Positions 49,634 to 58,013 of a stretch of DNA of 64,000 nucleotides are shown here, piece after piece. The notes below the pieces were generated by a model. That model was given only the letters and a program-made list of their open reading frames with translations. It searched no databases and was not told the origin of the DNA. The translations under genes and the position numbers were made by a program. This stretch comes from Actomonas aquatica (GTDB lineage Bacteria; Verrucomicrobiota; Verrucomicrobiia; Opitutales; Opitutaceae): NCBI RefSeq assembly GCF_019679435.2, contig NZ_CP139781.1, positions 4,460,001 through 4,524,000 of the forward strand, in the 5' to 3' direction. Every line of letters starts with the position of its first letter. Within the stretch, counting starts at the first letter, position 1.

Positions 49634-50823
49634 GGCCGACTGGCAACGAGGGTGGAGACGACCTGCACCCGAGAGCGGGTGTCGAGGGGGGATTGGCTGT
49701 AGGTCACGACGAGGCGACCCGGCGTCGGACCGTTGAGCAAAACCGTTTGACCGTCGAGATCGTGGCCGCCGGTGCGCACGGGGATGAAGGCCAGCGCACC
49801 GTCTTCCCATTGCCACACCCCGAGGTGGCCGCCGTGCCGCCGCAGCGCGGCATGGCTCACAACCGGCGCGGCGGGCAGGGCGGGCAGCGTCACGGTGACC
49901 TCGCCCAGTTCGCCGAGTGGCGGCAGCGGGTGGGGCGGGGCGTCGAAAACGACCTTGGCGAGCACCTCCTCGGTGATGGTGTCCGCCACGGGTTCAACCC
50001 GCAGGACCCGCCCGGTGAGGACGCGGCGCGTTTGGGAGTGCAGCACGATCTGGGCGGGCAGACCGGGGTGGAGACCGGCGGCCAGCGATTGGTCAAAACG
50101 AACATTCATCCACAGCGATTGGGGATCGATGAGTTCGATCACGGGCTGGCCGGCGACGACGGTGGTGCCCGCTTCGACATGGCGGGCGATGACCAGTCCG
50201 TCCACGGGTGCGACGAAGCGCAGATCGGCCTGCTGTTGGCGCAGCACCGCGAGATCTGCCGTGACCCGGGCGATCTCGTCGCGGGCGACCGCCTGCTGGG
50301 CGCGAGCGCTGGCAACGGCGGCGGCGGCGATGCGGCTGGCCTGCTCGGCGGTGTCCAAGTCCTCCTGGCTGACGGTCTGTGTGGCGAACAAGGCCCGCTG
50401 ACGCCGCAGTTGTAGTTCGGCGAAGTCCTGGCGGGCGCTCGCCTCCGCGATGCGGGCTTCCGTCTCGGCCAAAGCGGAGTGCGCGCGGGCGAGCAGTGCT
50501 TCCTGCGCGTTGACACGATGATTGAAGCCCACCGGGTCCATCTCGCCCAGCACCTGGCCGGCGTGGACGAGGTCGCCAACATCGACCGTGAGGTGGAGGA
50601 CGCGACCAGGCAGGGTGGGACCGATCTTGTGCCGGAGACGGGCCTCGACGGTGGCGATGCCAAAGAGCGTGGGTTGCACGGATTGCTCCGTGACGGCCGC
50701 CGTCACGACGGGCACGGCGGCGAGCGGACCGGTGCGCAGGGCGGCATAGAAGAACGCGCCGAGCAGCGCGAAGATGGCGCCAAACAGGGCCAACGAACGA
50801 CGACGATGGGGCGAGAGTTTCAT
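49630..50823 (-). CDS. Periplasmic membrane fusion protein (HlyD/DevB family)
   Basis: 397 residues. An N-terminal signal anchor (LALFGAIFALLGAFFYAA), a lipoyl half (KIGPTLPGRVLHLTVDVGDL), a long alpha-helical hairpin (residues 110-195, Ala/Glu/Arg-rich with QTVSQEDLDTAEQA), the second lipoyl half (LRFVAPVDGLVIARHVEAGT) and beta-barrel domains. It links the inner-membrane permease to an outer-membrane exit duct, which is not encoded here. Coupled by overlaps to the TetR gene upstream and the permease gene downstream. Confidence 0.9.
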   Translation of the reverse strand: MKLSPHRRRSLALFGAIFALLGAFFYAALRTGPLAAVPVVTAAVTEQSVQPTLFGIATVEARLRHKIGPTLPGRVLHLTVDVGDLVHAGQVLGEMDPVGFNHRVNAQEALLARAHSALAETEARIAEASARQDFAELQLRRQRALFATQTVSQEDLDTAEQASRIAAAAVASARAQQAVARDEIARVTADLAVLRQQQADLRFVAPVDGLVIARHVEAGTTVVAGQPVIELIDPQSLWMNVRFDQSLAAGLHPGLPAQIVLHSQTRRVLTGRVLRVEPVADTITEEVLAKVVFDAPPHPLPPLGELGEVTVTLPALPAAPVVSHAALRRHGGHLGVWQWEDGALAFIPVRTGGHDLDGQTVLLNGPTPGRLVVTYSQSPLDTRSRVQVVSTLVASRP

Positions 50824-51464
50824 GGCGAAGAGGGCAGGAGACTGCGCCGCAGCAGGGCAAAGACGGTCGGGCCGCTCGACCGCAGTTGGCTGGGTTTGCC
50901 GCTGAGCAGGGATTGCATGACGAGACCCTGGATCGTGCCGATAAACACGGGCGCGATGACGACGGGATTAAGCGAGGGATCGATTTCAGCGTTGGCCTGA
51001 CCGCGTTCAATCACCGCGCGGATGCGCGTGGCGTAGGCTCCGAGTAAGCTGCGCACCGCGATCTTCGCGGCCGTATCCTCCGCGCGCTGCAGCTCGGCAA
51101 AAATCAATCGCGGCACTCCCGGGTGGCGTGCCACAAACTGAAGGTGGGCCAGAAACATCGCCTCCAGAGTGGCGAGGGCCGCGCCGGGGGTGTTGGCTTT
51201 GTCCAGAGTCGCGAGCAGCTGTTCGGCGACCCACGCCATGACGGACTGCCACAAGGCCTCCTTGGTGGGAAAATGGCGAAACAGAGCCCCCTGAGTGAGC
51301 TGCATCTCCGCCGCGATGGCGGCGGTGGTGATCTCCTCCGGGTTGCGGCGCGCCGCCAGATCGATCACCGCCGAGACCGTGAGCGCCCGCCGTTCATCGG
51401 CGGGCAGGTGGCGGGAGGGGGAATGCACCGTTGCGGCGGGCGGGTGGGAAGTCGGGCGTGGCAT
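50820..51464 (-). CDS. TetR family regulator of the ABC exporter operon
   Basis: 214 residues with the TetR helix-turn-helix ITTAAIAAEMQLTQGALFRH-FPTKEALW near residues 40-70 and a divergent helical ligand domain. It is the first gene of the exporter operon and probably represses it. The region just upstream (51466-51487) has repeated AGTAAGTAAGTAAATACT words containing the AGTAAATACT dyad, a plausible operator. A Pro/His-rich N-terminal 20 residues precede the fold, so translation may begin further in. Confidence 0.88.
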   Translation of the reverse strand: MPRPTSHPPAATVHSPSRHLPADERRALTVSAVIDLAARRNPEEITTAAIAAEMQLTQGALFRHFPTKEALWQSVMAWVAEQLLATLDKANTPGAALATLEAMFLAHLQFVARHPGVPRLIFAELQRAEDTAAKIAVRSLLGAYATRIRAVIERGQANAEIDPSLNPVVIAPVFIGTIQGLVMQSLLSGKPSQLRSSGPTVFALLRRSLLPSSP

Positions 51465-51465
51465 A

Positions 51466-51487
51466 AAGTAAGTAAGTAAATACTAAC
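51466..51487. promoter_or_regulatory. Candidate TetR operator with AGTA repeats
   Basis: Three tandem GTAA/AGTA words run into AGTAAATACT, a 10-bp dyad (AGTA-AA-TACT), just upstream of the TetR start at 51464. AT-richness and location suggest promoter plus operator; binding is not shown. Confidence 0.5.
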
Positions 51488-51590
51488 AAATGGACGCCGG
51501 TCAAGCCTGCGCAGCAAATATGCCTGGGGTTCGTGATCGGCGGAGCGTCGTAATCGCGCGATCCGGCCCACCTCGGCAGTTCCGGAACGT

Positions 51591-51800
51591 CTACGGTCGA
51601 GTTGAATCGGGGTTGTCGTCGAACTCGTGGGCGAAACAGGCCGGACTGGCAAATCCACCGGTATTTTCTCCGGCGGCATTGGCGTCGTAGTCGTCGCCGT
51701 TTGTATCGTAGGCGGCGTAGCACGCTTCACAAAGTGGAATTCCGGCGACGAGCACGGAGGCGGGGGTGGGGCAATGGCGGCAGGTGGACGGGGTTTTCAT
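51591..51800 (-). CDS. Small Cys-rich protein, zinc-ribbon-like
   Basis: 69 residues. The N-terminal half has the spacing CRHC-x15-CEAC (STCRHCPTPASVLVAGIPLC, then EACYAAYD), a likely zinc-binding knuckle pair. The C-terminal half is acidic and low in complexity (DTNGDDYDANAAGENTG). Its ATG overlaps the MOSC gene stop by 4 bp, so it is translated with the MOSC protein. No family is named; the cysteine pairs and the coupling argue for a real gene. Confidence 0.6.
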   Translation of the reverse strand: MKTPSTCRHCPTPASVLVAGIPLCEACYAAYDTNGDDYDANAAGENTGGFASPACFAHEFDDNPDSTRP

Positions 51801-52504
51801 CGGGTCATGGGGCCGTGGATACGGAGGTCGTCGGTGGTGTCCGTCGTCTCGGTCCAGCCGAGGCGCGCGGCGATCCGACGGCGCCAGCCGTCGGGCAGGG
51901 GCAGGGTGAGCGCGGAGGCAAGGTCGCCGATCGAGGCGGACTCGTGATAAAGCAACGCGGTGAGGCGACGGATCGGCCAGCGCGGATGCGGGCGGGCGAG
52001 GCAGGTGAGGCTATCGCCGACGGCCACGGAGCCCGGTTTCAGGACGCGGGCATACCAGCCGGTGCGCAGGGTGGCATGCACGCGTTGCACCATGTCCGGC
52101 ACGTCGAAGCGATCGGCCAGTTTCCAGCAGGGCTGGCGGCCCTGAGTGATTTCCAGCGTGACCTGTTTACCGACACGCCAGCGGTCGCCGAGGCAGACGT
52201 CGGACTCGCTGAGGCCGGCGACGGCGAGGTTTTCGCCAAACGCGCCGGGGCGGTTGAGGCGCGGGAGGGGGCCGAGCTCGGTCCGCCAGGCGGCGTAGTG
52301 ATCGATGGAATACAGAAGCACGGCTTTGTCGGGACCACCGTGGACGCGGCGGTCGGCCTGCTCGTCGCCGAAGAGGCCGAGGGCTTCGATCGCGACCGGG
52401 CCGGCGACCGGTTTCTTGTCGATGGCGCTGCTCGCGCCGGGGCGCGAGAGGGGCGCGATGCGGCCGGTGAGCACGTGGCGGAGGTGTCCGATGGGCGCGG
52501 GCAT
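51797..52504 (-). CDS. MOSC domain protein (YiiM-like)
   Basis: 235 residues. MOSC marks: KKPVAGPVAIEALGLFGDEQ, DRRVHGGPDKAVLLYSIDHY, the FGENLAVAGLSESDVCLGDR core and the conserved Cys in ITQGRQPCWKLADRF. The C-terminal TDT..ALTLPLPDGWRRR region is the YiiM 3-alpha domain. MOSC proteins bind a molybdopterin or sulfur group; YiiM-type ones reduce N-hydroxylated compounds with a partner ferredoxin reductase. A role in nitrogen-oxide stress would fit its place next to ric. ATG 52504 is used; the FNR/DNR box at 52572 lies 74 bp upstream. Confidence 0.87.
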   Translation of the reverse strand: MPAPIGHLRHVLTGRIAPLSRPGASSAIDKKPVAGPVAIEALGLFGDEQADRRVHGGPDKAVLLYSIDHYAAWRTELGPLPRLNRPGAFGENLAVAGLSESDVCLGDRWRVGKQVTLEITQGRQPCWKLADRFDVPDMVQRVHATLRTGWYARVLKPGSVAVGDSLTCLARPHPRWPIRRLTALLYHESASIGDLASALTLPLPDGWRRRIAARLGWTETTDTTDDLRIHGPMTR

Positions 52505-52571
52505 GATGGGTTCTGGAGTGAAGGCCACCGGGGCGACCGGCAAGGGAAGCGAACGAAAAGACGGGGTGGGC

Positions 52572-52585
52572 TTGATGCAGATCAA
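52572..52585. promoter_or_regulatory. FNR/DNR box between the MOSC gene and ric
   Basis: TTGATGCAGATCAA, identical to the box at 35673. No TANNNT hexamer is found at the 34.5/35.5-bp distance on either strand, unlike the ten other boxes. It may act from a class I position on ric (start 102 bp downstream) or on the MOSC gene. Confidence 0.8.
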
Positions 52586-52680
52586 GGGTTCGGCGGGACG
52601 ACCTTGCCGGTTGCGGCGGCGGAGCGTGGTTTTGAGTCGGCGCCCTGCGGAAATGGGTCCGCGGCTGCCGTCTGCTAATC

Positions 52681-53382
52681 ATGATCGTTTCTCCAACCGA
52701 AGTCACCGTGGGTGAACTGGTGCGCGCCGTGCCGGCGCGAGCCCGCGTTTTTGAAAAGCTGCGCATCGATTATTGCTGCGGCGGAAAGAAGCCTTTGGCC
52801 GAGGCGTGCGCGCAGCGCGGGCTGGATGCGGCGACGGTGCTGACCATGCTGGAAGCGATCGAGCTCGGCGAGGCGGGCGTTGTGAATGCCGACGCTCTGT
52901 CAATCGGTGAACTGTGTGAACACATCGAACGCAGTCACCATGACTATCTGCGACAGGAGTTGCCGCGGCTGGATTTCATGACGCGCAAGGTCGCGGCGGT
53001 GCATGGCGCGGAGGAACCGCGCCTGATGGAGATCCGGCAAGTGTTTGAAGGCTTTGCGGCCGAGATCGTGCATCATACTCATGACGAGGAGCAGGTGGTG
53101 TTTCCGCGGTTGCGCGCCATCGAGAGTCCGGAGGGGGCGGGGGTGACGCCGGACGAGTTGCGGGGAATTTTTGCGCAGTTGGAGGAGGAGCACGACGGGG
53201 CCGGCGCGGCGCTGGAGAAGTTCCGCGCGTTGACCGACGACTTCACGCCGCCGGAGTGGGCCTGCAACACGTTCCGTGCGCTCTACGATTCGCTACACCA
53301 GTTGGAGCGCGACATGCACCAGCACGTGCACAAGGAGAACAATGTGCTGTTCCCGCGCGCCCTGGCGGCGCTGGGAAACTAA
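52681..53382 (+). CDS. ric: Iron-sulfur cluster repair di-iron protein (RIC/YtfE/ScdA)
   Basis: 233 residues. The N-terminal DUF542 domain carries FEKLRIDYCCGGKKPLAEAC (the CCGG motif), and the hemerythrin-like domain has di-iron ligands: His in HIERSHHDYLRQEL, HGAEEPRLMEI, HHTHDEEQVVFPRL, EEEHDGAGAAL and LERDMHQHVHKENNVLFPR. RIC proteins repair Fe-S clusters damaged by NO or peroxide. Induction by NO is usual and fits the nearby FNR/DNR box. A hemerythrin-like gene and a sensor kinase follow directly, suggesting one nitrosative-stress unit. Confidence 0.95.
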   Translation: MIVSPTEVTVGELVRAVPARARVFEKLRIDYCCGGKKPLAEACAQRGLDAATVLTMLEAIELGEAGVVNADALSIGELCEHIERSHHDYLRQELPRLDFMTRKVAAVHGAEEPRLMEIRQVFEGFAAEIVHHTHDEEQVVFPRLRAIESPEGAGVTPDELRGIFAQLEEEHDGAGAALEKFRALTDDFTPPEWACNTFRALYDSLHQLERDMHQHVHKENNVLFPRALAALGN

Positions 53383-53386
53383 GGCG

Positions 53387-53896
53387 ATGATGAACGAGTC
53401 ACCGTCGTCATCACCGGCCCTCGTCACGCCGGCGGAGCATCAACCGTCGGCTTGGCTGACGGTGGATCTGCCGGTCGTGGCGCGGCACGTGCTGGTGGTG
53501 CGCCGCCGCCGCCTGCGCGCCGTGCTCGCCGTAGTGGCCGGAGGGCTGCGGGGGCGGCGGGATCGGCTGGCGCGCGAATGGTGGCGACTGCGACGAGAGA
53601 TCGCCACACACTTGGCGGTCGAGCGGGCATGGCTCGGGCGGACGGCCGAGATGCCCACGCCGACGCAGGTAGCGATGGCGGCACGCGAGCATGAAGGGCT
53701 GTTGGATGCCTATACCGGATGGCGGGCGAGGCTGGAAGCGGAGGGCGGCGAGCGGTGGCGGACGCTACGGTTGGCCGTGCGACGGCTCGGGCGGGAGTTG
53801 GAGGAGCAGATTTATTGTGAGCAGGTGCTTCTGTTTCCGCGGCTGCGGGCGTTTCGGGCGATAGCCCGTGATGCCATCCAGGAGGGCGAAACGTGA
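53387..53896 (+). CDS. Hemerythrin-like protein, degenerate
   Basis: 169 residues. A helical bundle with hemerythrin-like spacing: REIATHLAVERAWLG, AAREHEGLLDAYTGW, RRLGRELEEQIYCEQVLLFP. His and Glu residues occupy several HHE ligand positions, but the third-helix H-x3-E is E-E-x-x-Y-C, so the di-iron site would be incomplete. The Arg-rich middle helix (VRRRRLRAVLAVVAGGLRGR) is unusual. It lies 4 bp after ric and overlaps the kinase gene by 4 bp. It may be a partner or a decayed paralogue of the RIC hemerythrin domain. Confidence 0.65.
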   Translation: MMNESPSSSPALVTPAEHQPSAWLTVDLPVVARHVLVVRRRRLRAVLAVVAGGLRGRRDRLAREWWRLRREIATHLAVERAWLGRTAEMPTPTQVAMAAREHEGLLDAYTGWRARLEAEGGERWRTLRLAVRRLGRELEEQIYCEQVLLFPRLRAFRAIARDAIQEGET

Positions 53897-55443
53897 GTGA
53901 GGATTTGCAGGCGCTGAAGTTGCGGGCCTTGGATGCGGCGGAGAACGCGATCATGATCACGGACTGCGACGGGATCATCCTTTGGGTGAATCCGGCGTGG
54001 GAGCGGTTGACCGGCTACCCTGCGGCTGAGGCGGTGGGGCAGACGCCGCGGATTCTCAAATCGGGTGTGCAGGATGCGGCTTTTTACGAGGGATTCTGGC
54101 GGACGGTGCTGGCCGGTAAATCGGTGAAGGGCGAGGTGGTCAACCGGCGCAAGGATGGCAGTCACTACACCGAATTGGAGACCATCACGCCGGTGCTGGA
54201 TAAGGCCGGGCGGGTGTCGCACTTCATCGCGGTGAAGCAGGACATCACCGAGTCGCGCCGGGTGGAGGAAAACCTGCGTCAGACGCAGAAACTCGAGGCT
54301 CTGGGCCACCTGGCGGGTGGCGTGGCGCACGATTTCAACAACCTGCTCACGGTGATCCGCGGGCAGGCGCAATTGGCGGCGCTGGAGCGAGGGGTGGGTG
54401 AAGCATTGCGGGGGAGTCTGGAGGAGATTGAGCGGGCGGCCGACCAGGCGGCGAGTCTTACGCGGCAGTTGCTGGTCTTCAGTCGGCGCCAGGCGTGGCA
54501 GCCTGCGGTGTTTGATGTGGCGCAGACCCTGCGGAGGGCGTCAAGACTGTGGACGCGTCTGGCTGGCGACCACATCCGTTGCGAACTGGATATCGAGCAC
54601 GATCCAGTGGCGTGGCAGGTGAGGGGGGACGAGTCGATGATCGAGCAGGTGGTCATGAATCTGGTGGTCAATGCCCGGGATGCGATGCCGGCGGGAGGTT
54701 CGATCAATATCCGGGCACTTCGCCGCGAAGCGACGGGCGAGGAGGTGCGGGATGGCGTGGCGGTGGTTGGCTCCGCCGGCATGGTGGTGGAACTGGTCGT
54801 GGCGGATGCGGGCACCGGCATGCCGCCCGAGGTTTGCGAGCGAGTCTTTGAGCCCTTTTTCAGCACCAAGGGGCCGGGGAAAGGCACGGGTCTGGGATTG
54901 GCCACGGTGTATGCCGTGGTGCGTCGTCATGGTGGAGCGGTGCGCATCGCCAGCGAGGTCGGTCGTGGCACCGTGGTGACCGTGGTCCTGCCTCTGACGG
55001 AGGAAGCCATCCCGGAGTCGGTCGGGAGAGTCGCGGAGGGCACGACGGACCTCGGCGCGGTTTCGGTGTGGGTGGTGGAGGATGACCTGGCGGTGCGGCG
55101 CTTCGTGCGGGACACCCTGGTGCGGCAAGGCGCGGTGGTGGCGACGTTCGGCTCCGGCGACGAGGCCTACCGAGCCTGGCAGCGGCGTCACTTTCAGGTG
55201 GATTTGATTCTGACCGATATTGGTCTGCCGGGGCACCTCAACGGGGCCGATCTGGCGGAACAGATATGGCGGGATCGACCGGACCTACCCGTGATCGGAA
55301 TGAGTGCCCGGTCGGAGCTGGTGGAGGTGTTTGAACGGGCGGAGCGGCGGGGGGCGTTCTTGGCCAAGCCTTTTTCGCCGACTGCCCTGCAGGCGACGGT
55401 CGCACGCGTCATGGCGAACGACCGGGATCGCAAGAATCGCTGA
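53893..55443 (+). CDS. PAS hybrid histidine kinase with C-terminal receiver
   Basis: 516 residues, soluble. A PAS domain (residues 10-125: AIMITDCDGIILWVNPAWER, FIAVKQDITE), HisKA with phospho-acceptor His in LAGGVAHDFNNLL, HATPase motifs N (MNLVVNARDAMP), G1 (VADAGTGMP), F (FEPFFSTKG) and G2 (GTGLGLATVY), then a receiver (residues 390-510: WVVEDDLAVRR, phospho-Asp in ILTDIGLPG, Lys in FLAKPF). Hybrid kinases of this layout sense an intracellular cue through PAS. No separate output regulator is adjacent. GTG start overlapping the previous stop links it to the ric operon. Confidence 0.92.
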   Translation: MSEDLQALKLRALDAAENAIMITDCDGIILWVNPAWERLTGYPAAEAVGQTPRILKSGVQDAAFYEGFWRTVLAGKSVKGEVVNRRKDGSHYTELETITPVLDKAGRVSHFIAVKQDITESRRVEENLRQTQKLEALGHLAGGVAHDFNNLLTVIRGQAQLAALERGVGEALRGSLEEIERAADQAASLTRQLLVFSRRQAWQPAVFDVAQTLRRASRLWTRLAGDHIRCELDIEHDPVAWQVRGDESMIEQVVMNLVVNARDAMPAGGSINIRALRREATGEEVRDGVAVVGSAGMVVELVVADAGTGMPPEVCERVFEPFFSTKGPGKGTGLGLATVYAVVRRHGGAVRIASEVGRGTVVTVVLPLTEEAIPESVGRVAEGTTDLGAVSVWVVEDDLAVRRFVRDTLVRQGAVVATFGSGDEAYRAWQRRHFQVDLILTDIGLPGHLNGADLAEQIWRDRPDLPVIGMSARSELVEVFERAERRGAFLAKPFSPTALQATVARVMANDRDRKNR

Positions 55444-55498
55444 GCCTCGAACAAGCCGTGCGGCGCGGAGGCTGCGTCGCTTGTGCTAGTTTGCAAGA

Positions 55499-55936
55499 AT
55501 GGCGATGAAGTTGACCACGTGTTTGGACCGGGGCCGCGCCCGGATTTCAGGGGATTGGCAGCGGCTACTTTCGCACGCGCCCACCGGCAATCCGCTGGCG
55601 GAGCCGACGGCCCTGTATCACCTGATCGAGCCGACCCTTGCGCGCTTTCGGGAGCGCCTCGATATGATTGAGTTCCGCGAACAGAATCGGGTCGTGCGAG
55701 GCAAAGACACCTGGCCGCCGCACTGCCACTGCGGGCTCAATCCGTATCTCGAGTTTTACGTGCGCGGGGAGCGAGCGGTTATGGCCTACTTCCAACTGCA
55801 GGCATGGTTGTCGCCGGAAACGTTGCAGTGGGTGCAGGATCAGTTCCGCATCGTCGCGCTGGAAGACATCCGCGGGTTTGGCGGCGTCTGCCAGCGCAAT
55901 CCGACCGTCAAGCGGGCAGCCCCAGCTGGCGAATAA
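55499..55936 (+). CDS. Hypothetical protein
   Basis: 145 residues, unrecognised. It contains a Cys/His cluster WPPHCHCGLNPYLEF and two aromatic strands (FYVRGERAVMAYFQLQAWL), with helices on both sides (IEPTLARFRERLDMIEFREQ). The PHCHCG motif could bind a metal. No signal peptide or membrane helix. It lies 55 bp after the kinase gene on the same strand and ends inside the convergent nitronate monooxygenase-like gene (29-bp overlap). Confidence 0.6.
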   Translation: MAMKLTTCLDRGRARISGDWQRLLSHAPTGNPLAEPTALYHLIEPTLARFRERLDMIEFREQNRVVRGKDTWPPHCHCGLNPYLEFYVRGERAVMAYFQLQAWLSPETLQWVQDQFRIVALEDIRGFGGVCQRNPTVKRAAPAGE

Positions 55937-57368
55937 CGTCTGCCGCAGTGTAGTTCGCCTCACCGGGCGGAATGAAACGAGCCAGCTCGGTGGCGTCGAC
56001 TCCGGCGGTGATCAGGGCGGGTTCGGTGAAGTCTTCTGGTTGACGTTGGCCTAGGCCGATCGTGCCCAACAGCCCGTTGCACAGGCACAACCGGCCGACG
56101 GTGTCGGCCGGATCGCCGCCCTTGGCAATGTAGTCGTCGACGGGTTCGGCGGGGCAGCGGTAGCCCAGGGAGCCATCGGGGCGACGGTAGGCCACGCGCA
56201 GGTAGCCAAGGTCGCAGCGACGCGGGCGCTGCACGATTTGTTCGGGATCGGCGAGGGTTCCGGGCACATTCAGGACTTTAAATGGTAGACCAGTCGGGGA
56301 GACGCGGGCGGCGGTTTCGACCCGCAGTTGCCCGGATCGACTCAGCGCAATGACCTGCGTCTTCAACTCGGCCGTGACACCGGACTCGGTGCAAAAGGCA
56401 AAGGCGGTGCCGAGTTGCACTCCTTGGGCACCGGCGGCTCGGGCGGAGGCCAGTCGATCGGCGCTGGCAAAGGACCCGGCCAGCCAGAAGGGACGATCGA
56501 TCGCGCGCAAGGCGGCGAGATCAACCTCGTCCCTGGGGCCGTAGACCGGAGCTTCGCTTGTGGTGGCGTTGGTCGGGGCGCCGCGGGGCGGCGCGTTGTG
56601 ACCGCCGGCGGTCCAGCCTTCAACGACAAAGCCGTCCACCCGGCCGCTGGCCTTGCGGGCCAGCGAGGTGGCGAGCACATGGGAAGAAACGATGGCGAGG
56701 AAGCGCGGCCGGTGCAGTGGCGGTAGTCCCGGCACCCAATCTGACGGGTCCAAGCGCAGCTCGACCGGGGGGGCGTTCCGATCGGGGTTGTCGTCCTCCA
56801 CGTAGAGTTCAAGCATGGCCGGTTCACCGCGCGCGAATCGATCGAGCACTCCGGGAATGGCGCGGGGAATGCCGGCCCCCATCAGCACGTAGTCAACCCC
56901 GGCGAGCATGGCGCCAAAGAGTGTGGGCAGGGAGGGGAGTTGAATTTTCTCCAACAGGTTGAGTCCCACCACGCCGTCGTGTCCTTCCTTGGCCAGGAAG
57001 ACCTCCACAAAGGCCGCGAGCGCAGTAAGACCGGTCCAGAAACGGCCGGCATCGTGACGCGGCATGGGAGCGGCGGCGTAGGGCGTGGCGTCGGGCCGTC
57101 CCTCCGGGCACCAATAACGATGGAGCACCGTTTCGGCTTCCGCCCGCAGCGGGCAGGCGGCGAGGGCGCGGCGGATGTCGCCGGTGAGATCGCCAGCCTG
57201 AAGACGACGCACGAGCACGCTGGCCAAGGCCGTGCCGGATACGACGCCCAGTTGCCCGCAGCGCGAGACCGCGCGCGCCAGTTTCCAGTCGGAAACACCG
57301 ATGCCCATGCCGCCCTGAATCAGGGTGGGCCAGGCGGAAGAGGGAGAGAGGAAGGAGGTGGAAACCAC
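55908..57368 (-). CDS. Nitronate monooxygenase-like FMN flavoprotein
   Basis: 486 residues, TIM-barrel FMN enzyme. The start WPTLIQGGMGIGVSDWKLAR, glycine-rich LGVVSGTALA, VLMGAGIPRAIPGVLDRFAR, the catalytic-region His in VEGWTAGGHNAPP and the FMN phosphate loop FWLAGSFASADRL and GAQGVQLGTAFAF are all of the nitronate monooxygenase/2-nitropropane dioxygenase family. The C-terminal Cys-rich extension (YRCPAEP, GRLCLCNGLL) belongs to the longer subgroup. It may detoxify nitro or nitronate compounds formed during NO metabolism, or act as an NAD(P)H:quinone reductase. GTG 57368 matches the transcription start predicted from the FNR/DNR box at 57402 (TAGGCT -10), so a leaderless mRNA with GTG start is expected. 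Confidence 0.85.
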   Translation of the reverse strand: MVSTSFLSPSSAWPTLIQGGMGIGVSDWKLARAVSRCGQLGVVSGTALASVLVRRLQAGDLTGDIRRALAACPLRAEAETVLHRYWCPEGRPDATPYAAAPMPRHDAGRFWTGLTALAAFVEVFLAKEGHDGVVGLNLLEKIQLPSLPTLFGAMLAGVDYVLMGAGIPRAIPGVLDRFARGEPAMLELYVEDDNPDRNAPPVELRLDPSDWVPGLPPLHRPRFLAIVSSHVLATSLARKASGRVDGFVVEGWTAGGHNAPPRGAPTNATTSEAPVYGPRDEVDLAALRAIDRPFWLAGSFASADRLASARAAGAQGVQLGTAFAFCTESGVTAELKTQVIALSRSGQLRVETAARVSPTGLPFKVLNVPGTLADPEQIVQRPRRCDLGYLRVAYRRPDGSLGYRCPAEPVDDYIAKGGDPADTVGRLCLCNGLLGTIGLGQRQPEDFTEPALITAGVDATELARFIPPGEANYTAADVIRQLGLPA

Positions 57369-57401
57369 AGGGCAGCCTAACAGGCGGGGCCGGTGCGCGC
57401 C

Positions 57402-57415
57402 TTGATGAAGATCAA
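57402..57415 (-). promoter_or_regulatory. FNR/DNR box of the nitronate monooxygenase-like gene
   Basis: TTGATGAAGATCAA; minus-strand -10 TAGGCT (57374-57379) ends 34.5 bp from the centre. Predicted start is at the GTG codon (57368). Confidence 0.87.
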
Positions 57416-57470
57416 GGTTGCGCTTGATCGCTGTGCCCGGTGCCCGTCGTAACGTCAATGATCGGGAACC

Positions 57471-57484
57471 TTGATCCTCATCAA
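57471..57484 (+). promoter_or_regulatory. FNR/DNR box of the CopD-like gene
   Basis: TTGATCCTCATCAA, 69 bp from the previous box and pointing the other way. -10 TATCAT (57508-57513) ends 35.5 bp from the centre; leader of about 14 nt before the ATG at 57534. Confidence 0.87.
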
Positions 57485-57533
57485 GGCGCGTCGGGGCCAT
57501 AGAGGATTATCATTGAGGACAAGTCTCACTCTC

Positions 57534-57974
57534 ATGGCTTACTACTACGGATTGTTTGTCACGGTTCACCTGCTCTGCGCGATCACCTTCGCGGGGGCGG
57601 TGTTTTTTGAGGTGCTGGTGATCGAACCGCTGGAGAAGAAGCTTCCGCCCGGATTGGGGGCGCAGCTCGCGGAGGCCATCCCGGGTCACGTGCGCAAGTT
57701 TATGCCGGTGATCGTGGGGCTGCTCTTCCTCACGGGAGGGGCCATGTATTGGATCCACTACTCAACGCGCCCGGACTTCTTTTCCAGCCGCTTTGGGATC
57801 CTGCTCACGATCAAGATGACCCTGGCTTTTGCGGTGCTCGGGGTGTTCGTGACGGCGATCCGCGCCTCCATCAAGGGCACCATGGACCTCTGCCGGTTTC
57901 GCTACACGCACCGCATCGTCGCCGGACTCATGCTGGCGATCGTGCTCCTGGCGAAGGGAATGTTTTATCTTTGA
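57534..57974 (+). CDS. Four-helix membrane protein, CopD/DUF2269-like
   Basis: 146 residues with four transmembrane helices (GLFVTVHLLCAITFAGAVFF; MPVIVGLLFLTGGAMYWIHY; ILLTIKMTLAFAVLGVFVTA; IVAGLMLAIVLLAKGMFYL). His residues at the membrane ends (VTVHLL, YWIHYS, YTHRIV) are placed as in CopD and related heme- or copper-binding four-helix proteins. It is the only gene between its FNR/DNR box and the cupin gene. A function in copper handling or heme-linked electron transfer for denitrification is inferred. Confidence 0.7.
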   Translation: MAYYYGLFVTVHLLCAITFAGAVFFEVLVIEPLEKKLPPGLGAQLAEAIPGHVRKFMPVIVGLLFLTGGAMYWIHYSTRPDFFSSRFGILLTIKMTLAFAVLGVFVTAIRASIKGTMDLCRFRYTHRIVAGLMLAIVLLAKGMFYL

Positions 57975-58013
57975 GCGGCGTATCCACGGTTTCACTTCAA
58001 ATTCGGAAACTCC

